A stretch of 57,420 nt of DNA from DATJBF01 sp035515475 (GTDB lineage Bacteria; Verrucomicrobiota; Verrucomicrobiia; Palsa-1439). A program made the translations under genes and the position numbers. Positions 50,516 to 57,420 of the stretch are shown here, one piece after another. The notes beneath the pieces were generated by a model, which was not told where the DNA came from, did not search any database, and worked only from the letters and a program-made list of their open reading frames with translations. Positions within the stretch are counted from its first letter, which is position 1. Each line of letters opens with the position of its first letter. The DNA is taken from contig DATJBF010000013.1 of assembly GCA_035515475.1 (NCBI GenBank), positions 1 through 57,420 on the forward strand, read 5' to 3'.

Positions 50516-51544
50516 CTACGGCGTGAAGGTCAGCATCTCGAAGTACTCCCGCGCCCGGGCGGTCAAGGCCCAGTTGCTCCGGCGCGGGTGGCGCACCACC
50601 AATCCCAGGCAGGGGACCCGGGCGAGTTCCGCTTCGTTCACCCGATGCAGCACCGGCAGCCCGCGCTCGAGCACGCGGCGTTGTGGGTCGGTGATCTCGG
50701 CCGCCGTGCGCGGCCACACCGCGACGGGAAGTCCCCAAGCGGTCATCCCGATTTCGTAGGCGACGGGCGTCCCGCCGCTCGGTTGGAGTTGCTCGGGGTG
50801 AAGCGTGAGCCAGGGCAGGGGGCGGGCGTTCACCAACACGGTGAAGGCGATCGGCTGGGCCGCAACGTACGCGGCGAAGTTGAGGTTGCGGTTGGCGGCG
50901 TACGCCCGGAGGAAGGCGGCCGGGTCAAGGCCGATGAGATTCTGACCGTTGAAATTGCCGAATGGCGGCGCTTTCGGGTCGTGTCTCGGGTACCAGATGT
51001 GGAAGTTGGGGTTGAGCAGGAAGTTGACCTCGAAATGCAGGTGGGCCCGGTCGCGCGTGATCCGCTCGCGGGTGTTGGCCGTGTGACCGAGCGTGCCGAT
51101 GACCTGTCCTTTCTTCACGGGCTGGCCGGCGACGATTCCGGGCGCCACGGCGCTGAGATGTGCGTACAAGGTGAACACTTGGACGCCGTCCCAGTTGTGC
51201 TGGAGGACGATGTAGCGGCCGTAATTGGAGAGGCCCGGCTTGGTGTTCACGAACGCGACTTCACCGTCCGCGACGGCGTGTACGGGGTCGGTGGGCTCGC
51301 CGTGGCGATCGCGCTGGAGGCATTTGATGTCGACGCCCTCGTGGAAGCGGTGTCCGTTGTCGCGGACGCAGCCGAACATCCCGGACTCGACGGTGCCCTC
51401 AACTGTCGGCTGAAAAAAATCGGCATCGTGGCCGGGTTTCAACAGCGCGTCGTTCGCGGTAGGCAGACAGAGATCGAGGGCGCGAGCGTTCACCGCGAGA
51501 ACGAGGCTGAGGATTGTGAGGGAGAAGAGTCGCAGCCCACTCAT
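50516..51544 (-). CDS. Exported M23-family metallopeptidase
   Basis: A 342-residue protein with a signal peptide (LRLFSLTILSLVLAVNARA) and an LAS/M23 (LytM) domain: GHRFHEGVDIKC holds the first His and Asp, and HLHFEVNFLL the HxH pair, with YAHLSAVAPG and VKKGQVIGTLGHT between. Such enzymes cut peptidoglycan cross-links in the periplasm. The C-terminal third (EVAARVPCLGLVVRHPRRSN-like region) is of unknown role. ATGA overlap with the upstream lipoprotein gene shows that they form one operon. Confidence 0.9.
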   Translation of the reverse strand: MSGLRLFSLTILSLVLAVNARALDLCLPTANDALLKPGHDADFFQPTVEGTVESGMFGCVRDNGHRFHEGVDIKCLQRDRHGEPTDPVHAVADGEVAFVNTKPGLSNYGRYIVLQHNWDGVQVFTLYAHLSAVAPGIVAGQPVKKGQVIGTLGHTANTRERITRDRAHLHFEVNFLLNPNFHIWYPRHDPKAPPFGNFNGQNLIGLDPAAFLRAYAANRNLNFAAYVAAQPIAFTVLVNARPLPWLTLHPEQLQPSGGTPVAYEIGMTAWGLPVAVWPRTAAEITDPQRRVLERGLPVLHRVNEAELARVPCLGLVVRHPRRSNWALTARAREYFEMLTFTP

Positions 51545-52020
51545 TGGCGATTCTTCTTGGCCATGCGGTTGAGTGCGTCGACGACCTGCCTGGCTTCTTC
51601 GTCGCTGAAGTCGCCTTCGATGAGGAACTGGCCGTTCAGGATGCGTTGGTTGACGAGCCAGGCGGCCACGGGGCGGTTGTTGATGAACGTGACGAGGTAT
51701 TGGCCGCGGTTGCGCGTGGTGCATTCGTCGAGCACGAAGGTGCCGTGGACGTCGAACTGCAGGAGGATTTCTTTGCCGCCGGCGGTGTCGTACAAGCTGG
51801 CGGCGTGCACGTCCCGTTCGCTGAGCGTGGCGAAGGGTGACACCGCCAGTTTGAGGTCGGCTTTGGGGATATCGACGATCAATTTGTTTTCGGCGGGAAG
51901 CGCCGAGCTGACCTGCTCGTGGATTTGCACGGTGGTCTGATCGTGTCGCTGAAACAGCGCGCACCCAGTGACTGCGCCGGCGGCCAGTGCGATCGACAAC
52001 CCGGTTTTAAGAGTTTGCAT
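51541..52020 (-). CDS. Lipoprotein with SecDF P1 head-like domain
   Basis: A 159-residue protein. Lipobox AGAVTGC (Cys20) predicts lipid anchoring. The C-terminal 70 residues (RGQYLVTFINNRPVAAWLVN, ILNGQFLIEGDFSDEEARQV) match the P1 head subdomain of SecD, found alone in many lipoproteins. Translationally coupled to the M23 peptidase, it may assist export or control peptidoglycan cutting. Its start is divergent from the ferredoxin oxidoreductase gene. Confidence 0.8.
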   Translation of the reverse strand: MQTLKTGLSIALAAGAVTGCALFQRHDQTTVQIHEQVSSALPAENKLIVDIPKADLKLAVSPFATLSERDVHAASLYDTAGGKEILLQFDVHGTFVLDECTTRNRGQYLVTFINNRPVAAWLVNQRILNGQFLIEGDFSDEEARQVVDALNRMAKKNRQ

Positions 52021-52065
52021 TGGGAGCGGATTCTATGGTAGCGTACATCCTGCTACAACAAAATC

Positions 52066-55000
52066 ATGAGAATCGATCCACGATTCCTCAAGGAGGAAGG
52101 GTCCGAAGTTTTCACCGGGAACGAGTTGCTGATCAAGGGCGCTCTCGAGGCAACGGGTGGCACCCATCTCCTGACTGGTTACCCCGGGTCACCGATTTCG
52201 GGCTTTTTCGACGCGATGGAGCTGATCGCGCCGTTGTGCCGGGGCAAGGGCATTCGCGCCTGCATCGCGAACAACGAAGCCCTGGGGGCGGCCATGCTGA
52301 ACGGCTCGCAGATGGGTCCGTTGCGCGGCATCTGCGCGATGAAATCGGTGGGATTGCACGTGGCGACGGATGCGCTGGCGCTGGGCAATCTGGCCGGTGC
52401 GCACCCGCAAGGGGGCGCGCTGGTGCTCATCGGCGACGATCCGTGGAGCGACTCGACTCAGGTGCCGGCCGACTCGCGCTACCTCTGCAAGCACATTTTC
52501 ATGCCGGTGATGGAGCCCAGTAACAACCAGGAGCTAAAAGACTGGATCGACCTGGGTTTCCGGCTCTCGCGCGAGGCGAACGTCTATATCGGCTACCTAG
52601 TGACGACCAATCAGGTCGATGGCGGCGGCAGCGTGCAGGTCCGGCCCAATCAGTATCCCGACATCAGCACGGTGAACAAGTACGGGCTGGACACTGCGAA
52701 AGTCGATTTCGAAAACACCGTGTTGTTGCCCCCGCGCACGTGGCTCAAGGAAGAGGGCATGCCGGAACGGTATGCCCGCCTGTTCGAGAGCGCGCGGAGT
52801 TACGGCGTCAATCAAATCGTCAATGCCCGCGAGAACCCGCGGTGGCGGGCCGAGATTGGTTTCGTCGCGACGGGTCTCGGGTTCTGCTACCTCAAGCACG
52901 CGTTGGCGGAGCTGGGTGTGGCCGATCAGGTGCCGATTCTGAAGCTGGGGATCAGTTATCCGATCGACTCCAGGCTGGTCGAGGAATTTGCGCGGCAGGT
53001 CCGCGGCATTTTCGTGGTCGAAGAGCGGCGCGGATTCATGGAAGAGCAGGTCGCGGGAATCATCAATCGCCTCAACCAGAACGCCACCGCCGCCAACCGC
53101 ACGAACGTTTGGGGGAAACAATTTCCCGCCGGCTTGAAGGGCCTGCCGGCCACGCGCGGCCTCAACCCGAGCATTCTCATCGAACGCCTCGCGCCGCTCG
53201 GCAAGTTCTTCCACGACCCGAATCTGGCGCTCAACCAGAAGCGCATCGAATGCACGGTCGAACTGATCCGCGAGACGGACACGTTCGACATTCGCCTGCC
53301 GTTGCGCACGCCGACGTTCTGTCCGGGCTGTCCGCATCGCGACAGCGCCAGCGTGTTGATCGAGATGAAGAAGCAGTTCCTCGATTCGCGGTACATGAAG
53401 CAGCGCCATCGCCGCGGGCCGGTCGACCTGGTATTTCACGGTGATACCGGCTGTTACACGATGTTGATGTTCGAGCCGACCAAGGACCTCATGCACAACT
53501 ACAGCGGCATGGGATTGGGGGGTGGCACGGGCGCGGGCATCGATCCATTCATTACCAACAAGCAGGTGGTATTTCTGGGCGACTCGACGTTTTTTCACAG
53601 CGGGATGCTGGGGATTTCCAACGCGCTCAAGCTGGGCCAGGACATCACCTACATCATCCTCGACAACCAGACCACGGCGATGACGGGCCACCAGCCGACG
53701 CCGTCGATGGACGTGGACATCGTGGGCGAGCGCACCTACAAGCAGAGCATCGACGGCATCGTCGAAGCGATGTTGGGGCAGGGCGTCCACGTGGTGCGGG
53801 CCAATCCCGCCTACCGCGAGTCGTGGCGCGAGACGCTGGAAGACACCATCCTGCGCGACGGCGTGAAGGTGATCGTGGCCGACAAGGAATGCGGGATCAC
53901 GTATCACCGCCGCGAGTCGCGCGAAGAACGGGCCACGATCCGCCAGCAGGGTTTCCTGCCCGAGAAGACGTACGTCAACATCAACCCCGACGTCTGCGAA
54001 TACTGCCTCGAATGCACGATGGCGACGGGCTGCCCGGGGCTGACGATTGCCGATACGCCGTTCGGCGCGAAGGTTCAGACCGATCTTTCGTGGTGCGTGG
54101 CGGACACCGCCTGCACGAAGATTTACGCCTGCCCGTCGTTCGAGCAGATCACCGTCGTCCGCAAACAGAAACCGCCCGCGCCGATCGACTCGATCGACCT
54201 CGCCAACATCCCGCTGCCGGAAGTCTGCGAGTTCGACGACGTGTGGTACGGCTATCTGGCAGGCGTGGGCGGACAGGGCATCGGCGTCAGCACGGCGACC
54301 CTGGTCCGAGCCGGATTCAAGCAGGGTTACGACGTGCAGTTCTGCGACAAGAAAGGTCTGGCGATCCGTAACGGCAGCGTTTTTTCCCAGATCACGTTCA
54401 CCAAGGGTCTCAGCCACACGTCCAACATTATCCCGTACGGCAAAGCGAACTTGCTGCTGGGCATCGACCCGCTGGAGGCCACGCGCAGCCTGTCGCCGAA
54501 GGGCAACCTGCGCGTCGGCAGTCCGCGGCACACGGTGGCGGTCGTCAACGCATACAAGACGCCGACGATCCTGACGTTGCTGGGCCGGAACGATTTCAAC
54601 GTGGCGGAGTTGGAGGACACGTTGCGTCGCTACACGAAGGCGGACGAATACTTCGGCCTGAACGTCGCGGGCATCTCGGAGCACTTCTTCGGCACGAAAC
54701 TCTACGCCAACATCGTCATGCTCGGCATCGCGTTTCAGCGTGGGTTGCTGCCGCTGTCGCTGGAGAACCTCGAGTGGGCGCTGCGCGAAACGATGGGGTC
54801 AGCGGCCGACGACAACATCCAGGCGTTCCATCTCGGCCGCAAACTGGTGTTCGAGCCCGAACTGGCGCACAAACACGAACTGCACGAGACCTACGAGGAA
54901 TTCATCGCCGAGCGCCTGGAGGTGCTCCAGCGCAATCATCGGGCGGGCAACCGCTGGGCGCGCGAGTTTGGGGTGCTGATCCGGCGCAGCGAACAATCGA

Positions 55001-55647
55001 TCCGACTCGGCGAGCGGACCGAGCGTGATCTCGTCTGGCGATTATACGATTTGTTGGAATACGGCGGGGTGGGCGCGTACGCCGGCTATTATCTCGATCT
55101 GGTTGAGAAGGTTTACGCGAAGGACAACGCTGAGTACGATTACGCTGCGACGAGGGCGGTCATTTGGAACCTGCACAAGGCGATGGTGATCAAGGACGAG
55201 GTGTACGTCGCCCACTTGTTGACCAGCGAGGAGAAGACGCGGCGCGACCAGCATCGGTATCACGTCGACCCGAAGCGTGGCGACAAGATTGTTTACCATC
55301 ACCTGAACCGTCCCGAGTTCAACGTCCTCGGCCGCGACCTCCGCTTCAAGTTCAGCCCGAAGAAGTGGCAACTGAATCTTCTGAAACATTTGCGCTGGCT
55401 GCGTCGCGTGATGCCGCAGTGGCACCGGCGCGAGCGGGCGTTCCGCGACTGGTACATCCGGTTGGTCGTCAACTTCCAGTACGAGGACCGCGCCAGCTAC
55501 GACCGCTACGTCAAAGCCCTGCGGTGCGTCGAGGAGGTCCGCGGCTACCGCGAGGTGCGCTATCCGAAGATGGACGAGGCGAGACGAAAGGCCGAGGAAT
55601 CGTTGATGCAGCCCAAGAAGCCGATTCCGGTAACGGTCGGCGTCTGA
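52066..55647 (+). CDS. Fused 2-oxoacid (indolepyruvate-type) ferredoxin oxidoreductase
   Basis: A 1193-residue single-chain enzyme oxidising a 2-oxoacid to an acyl-CoA with ferredoxin. Order: alpha-type pyrimidine domain (TGYPGSPISGFFDAMEL), VVEERRGFMEEQVAGIINR, CPGCPHRDSASV (about residue 419), TPP domain (HGDTGCYTMLM at about 459; LGDSTFFHSGMLGISNA), Fe-S region (CEYCLECTMATGCPG at 644 and a following CVADTACTKIYACP), gamma domain (AGVGGQGIGVSTATLV at about 732) and a C-terminal DUF6537-like part. This is the long fused IorAB architecture known from Proteobacteria and others. The likely role is aromatic or branched-chain 2-oxoacid breakdown; the exact substrate is not readable. Confidence 0.92.
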   Translation: MRIDPRFLKEEGSEVFTGNELLIKGALEATGGTHLLTGYPGSPISGFFDAMELIAPLCRGKGIRACIANNEALGAAMLNGSQMGPLRGICAMKSVGLHVATDALALGNLAGAHPQGGALVLIGDDPWSDSTQVPADSRYLCKHIFMPVMEPSNNQELKDWIDLGFRLSREANVYIGYLVTTNQVDGGGSVQVRPNQYPDISTVNKYGLDTAKVDFENTVLLPPRTWLKEEGMPERYARLFESARSYGVNQIVNARENPRWRAEIGFVATGLGFCYLKHALAELGVADQVPILKLGISYPIDSRLVEEFARQVRGIFVVEERRGFMEEQVAGIINRLNQNATAANRTNVWGKQFPAGLKGLPATRGLNPSILIERLAPLGKFFHDPNLALNQKRIECTVELIRETDTFDIRLPLRTPTFCPGCPHRDSASVLIEMKKQFLDSRYMKQRHRRGPVDLVFHGDTGCYTMLMFEPTKDLMHNYSGMGLGGGTGAGIDPFITNKQVVFLGDSTFFHSGMLGISNALKLGQDITYIILDNQTTAMTGHQPTPSMDVDIVGERTYKQSIDGIVEAMLGQGVHVVRANPAYRESWRETLEDTILRDGVKVIVADKECGITYHRRESREERATIRQQGFLPEKTYVNINPDVCEYCLECTMATGCPGLTIADTPFGAKVQTDLSWCVADTACTKIYACPSFEQITVVRKQKPPAPIDSIDLANIPLPEVCEFDDVWYGYLAGVGGQGIGVSTATLVRAGFKQGYDVQFCDKKGLAIRNGSVFSQITFTKGLSHTSNIIPYGKANLLLGIDPLEATRSLSPKGNLRVGSPRHTVAVVNAYKTPTILTLLGRNDFNVAELEDTLRRYTKADEYFGLNVAGISEHFFGTKLYANIVMLGIAFQRGLLPLSLENLEWALRETMGSAADDNIQAFHLGRKLVFEPELAHKHELHETYEEFIAERLEVLQRNHRAGNRWAREFGVLIRRSEQSIRLGERTERDLVWRLYDLLEYGGVGAYAGYYLDLVEKVYAKDNAEYDYAATRAVIWNLHKAMVIKDEVYVAHLLTSEEKTRRDQHRYHVDPKRGDKIVYHHLNRPEFNVLGRDLRFKFSPKKWQLNLLKHLRWLRRVMPQWHRRERAFRDWYIRLVVNFQYEDRASYDRYVKALRCVEEVRGYREVRYPKMDEARRKAEESLMQPKKPIPVTVGV

Positions 55648-56047
55648 AGTAGGACGAGCTTCCAGCTTGTCTCGTCAAGGGGTGACGAGTAGGACGAGCG
55701 CTTCGCTTGCCAAGGCGGGACCGACGACGACAACTCTAACTGTAGCCGCAGCCTAAGCCCCTAACAAAACCGGATTCCGTGTAGCCGCACCCTTTACGGG
55801 TGCGCCTTTCCAACGCAGGGTAAAGCCTGCGACTACAGTTTTGTTAGGTGCTCTAAGCTGCGGACAGGCCGAAGCTCACGCTTCAGCTACAGACTTGTTA
55901 GAAGTCATCTCATAAATTCCCGGAGGCAGAGGGCTGGGCCAGCCCGCCCTACCGGAGCTGTTGGTGGGGCGCGGTGGCTCACCGCGCCGTTCGCTGTGGC
56001 AGTATTTGTGAGACGGATTCCAGGCACTCACAGGAGATCCCATTCCG
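55648..56047. repeat. Cluster of different short hairpin repeats, no gene
   Basis: 400 nt without a gene, holding at least six hairpins: AGGACGAGCTTCCAGCTTGTC (about 55651-55672), a GAGCGCTTCGCTTGCC element (about 55698), CGCACCC/GGGTGCG (about 55787-55805), GCAGG/CCTGC (about 55815-55830), GAAGCTCACGCTTCAGC (about 55870-55888), GGCTG-GGC-CAGCC (about 55932-55945) and GGCGCGGTG-GCT-CACCGCGCC (55968-55988). None belongs to one family. Confidence 0.7.
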
Positions 56048-57115
56048 TCAACGTTTCGGCGGAATCTGTTCCAGGAACTTCAGGATGGCGTCGGCGGCCA
56101 GTGCGTGAGCGTACACGTTGGGGTGGGGGTCGTGAGAGTTGACCGTGAGCGTCTTGTCCCGGTGGGACTCGTAGAGGTCCAGCAAATCGAGGTGTGGGAC
56201 GCCAATTCCTTGCCAGAACGCGTCGAGCTTCTGGTGGACACCCGCATAGGCGTAATCCGGCCCGAGCTTGTCGAAGAACGGGAACGTGACCACGCGCAAG
56301 CGGGCCCCATGGGACTGGACCAGATTGCGATAGGCGAGCAAGCGCTCTTTCTGTTCCTCCCAGAGCGGCCCGTTGTAGTCCCCGAGAACGAGGCGATTAT
56401 AGTGGGTGATATCCGGATCGAACCATCCTTTGAGCCTGTAGTACCAGGTGTTGAGACAAAAACTGTGCGTGCAAAAGAATCCAAGATTGGTGGCCGAGTG
56501 AAATCGGGCCATGGCTGCCTGCCATTCGGGATCGAGGTCGGTAATGTCATTCAGGCAATACACAAGGACGACTTCGCCGAGTTCGCCTCCTTGCTTGAGG
56601 GCCCACTGGGTCGTGTCCCACTCGTTGCCCGTATCAGCTCCGTTGACGGCCATGACCTGGATGTCCCAGTCCGGCCGCATTTTCCGGATGCGGTTGGCAA
56701 ACCGGTCGTCGACATTGGCGATCCCGTGTCCGGTGGTGAATGAATCGCCGACAAAAGTGATGCGTCGTCTCCCCGGTGTTTGTTTGAGCGTATAAATGGG
56801 CACGTTATCGCGGAACCCGGAGGTCCAGGTGTTGAAGTGTCGGGCGAACCAGCGTTGGCTGACCCGGGTGATTCCGTATTGTTCCGTCGTGTCGCACCAA
56901 AACCGATAATAGCTCTCCGCAGCGAGCAATACCGTCGAGAGCAGGAACGCGAGGACCAGGACGTTCGCTCCCACCAACACCGGTCCCCGCTGTCGCTGGG
57001 GGTTCCGGCGGGAATAACGGGCGAGCGCAATCAGCAGGGCGGCGCTGAGGCAGGGCAGGAGCAGGAAGATTCCGTATACGACGACGTCGCCTGTGTTTTC
57101 AAAACCTGGCAGCAT
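56048..57115 (-). CDS. Membrane-anchored SGNH/GDSL hydrolase
   Basis: A 355-residue protein with two N-terminal membrane helices (IFLLLPCLSAALLIALARY and VGANVLVLAFLLSTVLLAA) and an SGNH domain: FVGDSFTTGHGI (nucleophile Ser), NGADTGN (Gly/Asn oxyanion), VYCLNDI (Asn block) and DPHPNVYAHALAA (Asp-x-x-His). These enzymes are often acyl or acetyl esterases acting on glycans outside the cell. The divergent neighbour is a DUF5989 protein, a pairing seen in exopolysaccharide or SxtJ-like gene clusters; the rest of that cluster would lie beyond the window. Confidence 0.88.
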   Translation of the reverse strand: MLPGFENTGDVVVYGIFLLLPCLSAALLIALARYSRRNPQRQRGPVLVGANVLVLAFLLSTVLLAAESYYRFWCDTTEQYGITRVSQRWFARHFNTWTSGFRDNVPIYTLKQTPGRRRITFVGDSFTTGHGIANVDDRFANRIRKMRPDWDIQVMAVNGADTGNEWDTTQWALKQGGELGEVVLVYCLNDITDLDPEWQAAMARFHSATNLGFFCTHSFCLNTWYYRLKGWFDPDITHYNRLVLGDYNGPLWEEQKERLLAYRNLVQSHGARLRVVTFPFFDKLGPDYAYAGVHQKLDAFWQGIGVPHLDLLDLYESHRDKTLTVNSHDPHPNVYAHALAADAILKFLEQIPPKR

Positions 57116-57255
57116 TCAACACCTTCCTGGCAACGGCGCGGTCACAGACGGGGCAGGGACGGTGTCGTGGATCGGACCGGGCGGTGGCCCGGCGGCGTGG
57201 CCAGAAGCACTGGTCGGAGTTGCCCGATGCATAAACGTGGTGGTAACATGCGGTT

Positions 57256-57420
57256 GTGGAACGGGTCAAACATTTCATTACCCTGCTGAAGGAGTTCGTG
57301 CGGTTTGCGCGGCAGCACAAGAGTTGGTGGATCTTGCCGGTGGTGCTGGTGTTATTGTTGTTGGCATTTCTGATTGTGGCGGGCAGCAGCGTGGCCCCGT
57401 TCATCTATCCGCTGTTTTGA
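57256..57420 (+). CDS. DUF5989-family single-helix membrane protein
   Basis: A 54-residue protein (start GTG; KHFITLLKEFVRFARQHKSW, then VVLVLLLLAFLIVAGSSVAP and FIYPLF). It matches the DUF5989 pattern, with a short amphipathic N-terminus, a W-x-P entry to one membrane helix and the SSVAPFIY tail. Function unknown; it typically accompanies SxtJ-like and carbamoyltransferase genes. It was too short for ordinary gene calling and ends exactly at the window edge. Confidence 0.8.
   Translation: MERVKHFITLLKEFVRFARQHKSWWILPVVLVLLLLAFLIVAGSSVAPFIYPLF

Noticed and set aside
52597..54684. 695-codon minus-strand open frame antisense to the ferredoxin oxidoreductase gene
   Set aside because: A shadow of GC-rich codon use: His/Arg/Val-rich with no domains, while the plus strand encodes a complete recognised enzyme.
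1..57420. tRNA or rRNA genes
   Set aside because: No cloverleaf-like sequence with a proper T-arm and no rRNA segments were found by reading; a covariance-model scan would be decisive.

Overview
The window looks like a chromosomal segment of a GC-rich member of the Verrucomicrobiota, most likely from the Pedosphaera/Limisphaera side (subdivision 3). That placement is an inference from three things: exported proteins rich in TN/NG turns (one with a DPDGDGIPNLAEYALG-type tail), menaquinone synthesis through futalosine (mqnP-mqnE-mqnA-mqnC), and a very dense load of short repeats built on 7- or 8-nt periods and of 3-nt-loop hairpins. No rRNA, tRNA or CRISPR array was seen.

Layout. (1) 1-6152: accessory island, visibly less GC-rich than the rest. 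A minus-strand, translationally coupled set (DGQHR-domain protein, a 449-aa protein of unknown function, a D12-class DNA adenine methylase, then an 86-aa protein) is divergent from a DUF262-HNH nuclease. This is the best candidate for an undescribed modification-based defence system. (2) 6149-13040: repeat-rich zone holding a beta-class DNA methyltransferase broken by an 83-nt palindromic insert, three further fragments of related methyltransferases (one of them at 4793-4830), a 187-nt block present twice, a few secreted or membrane proteins and a lone receiver protein. (3) 13041-25059: ordinary genes, namely membrane and beta-propeller proteins, an exported endonuclease I, an ABC-2 exporter, an M20 peptidase, pterin dehydratase, a two-component pair and an O-methyltransferase. 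(4) 25063-32521: GIY-YIG protein, HrpB helicase, HemL, a four-helix-bundle (S23-type) protein framed by inverted heptad tracts, UbiX and a ketopantoate-reductase-like protein framed by two MITE-like elements. (5) 32707-37962: a five-gene, tightly overlapped operon for an exported PaoABC-type molybdenum aldehyde oxidoreductase, with a divergent PadR-type regulator. (6) 37975-40862: second accessory patch, with a four-unit ~170-bp tandem array, three successively decayed copies of a PIN-toxin/small-protein module, a HEPN-like gene and a duplicated 5' end of mqnP. (7) 40859-47585: menaquinone genes, adenylate kinase and fmt. (8) 48206-57420: FHA, pseudokinase and STAS proteins, M23 peptidase with a lipoprotein, a fused 1193-aa indolepyruvate-type ferredoxin oxidoreductase, an SGNH hydrolase and a DUF5989 protein at the edge.

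The metabolic genes fit an organism with respiratory menaquinone and amino-acid or aldehyde oxidation. mqnP/E/A/C supply most of the futalosine route, and UbiX can supply the prenylated flavin used by its decarboxylase. Repeats are not confined to gaps: several sit in frame inside housekeeping genes (hrpB, mqnE, mqnA) or overlap their ends (panE), which suggests that they move or expand and that insertions keeping the frame are tolerated.
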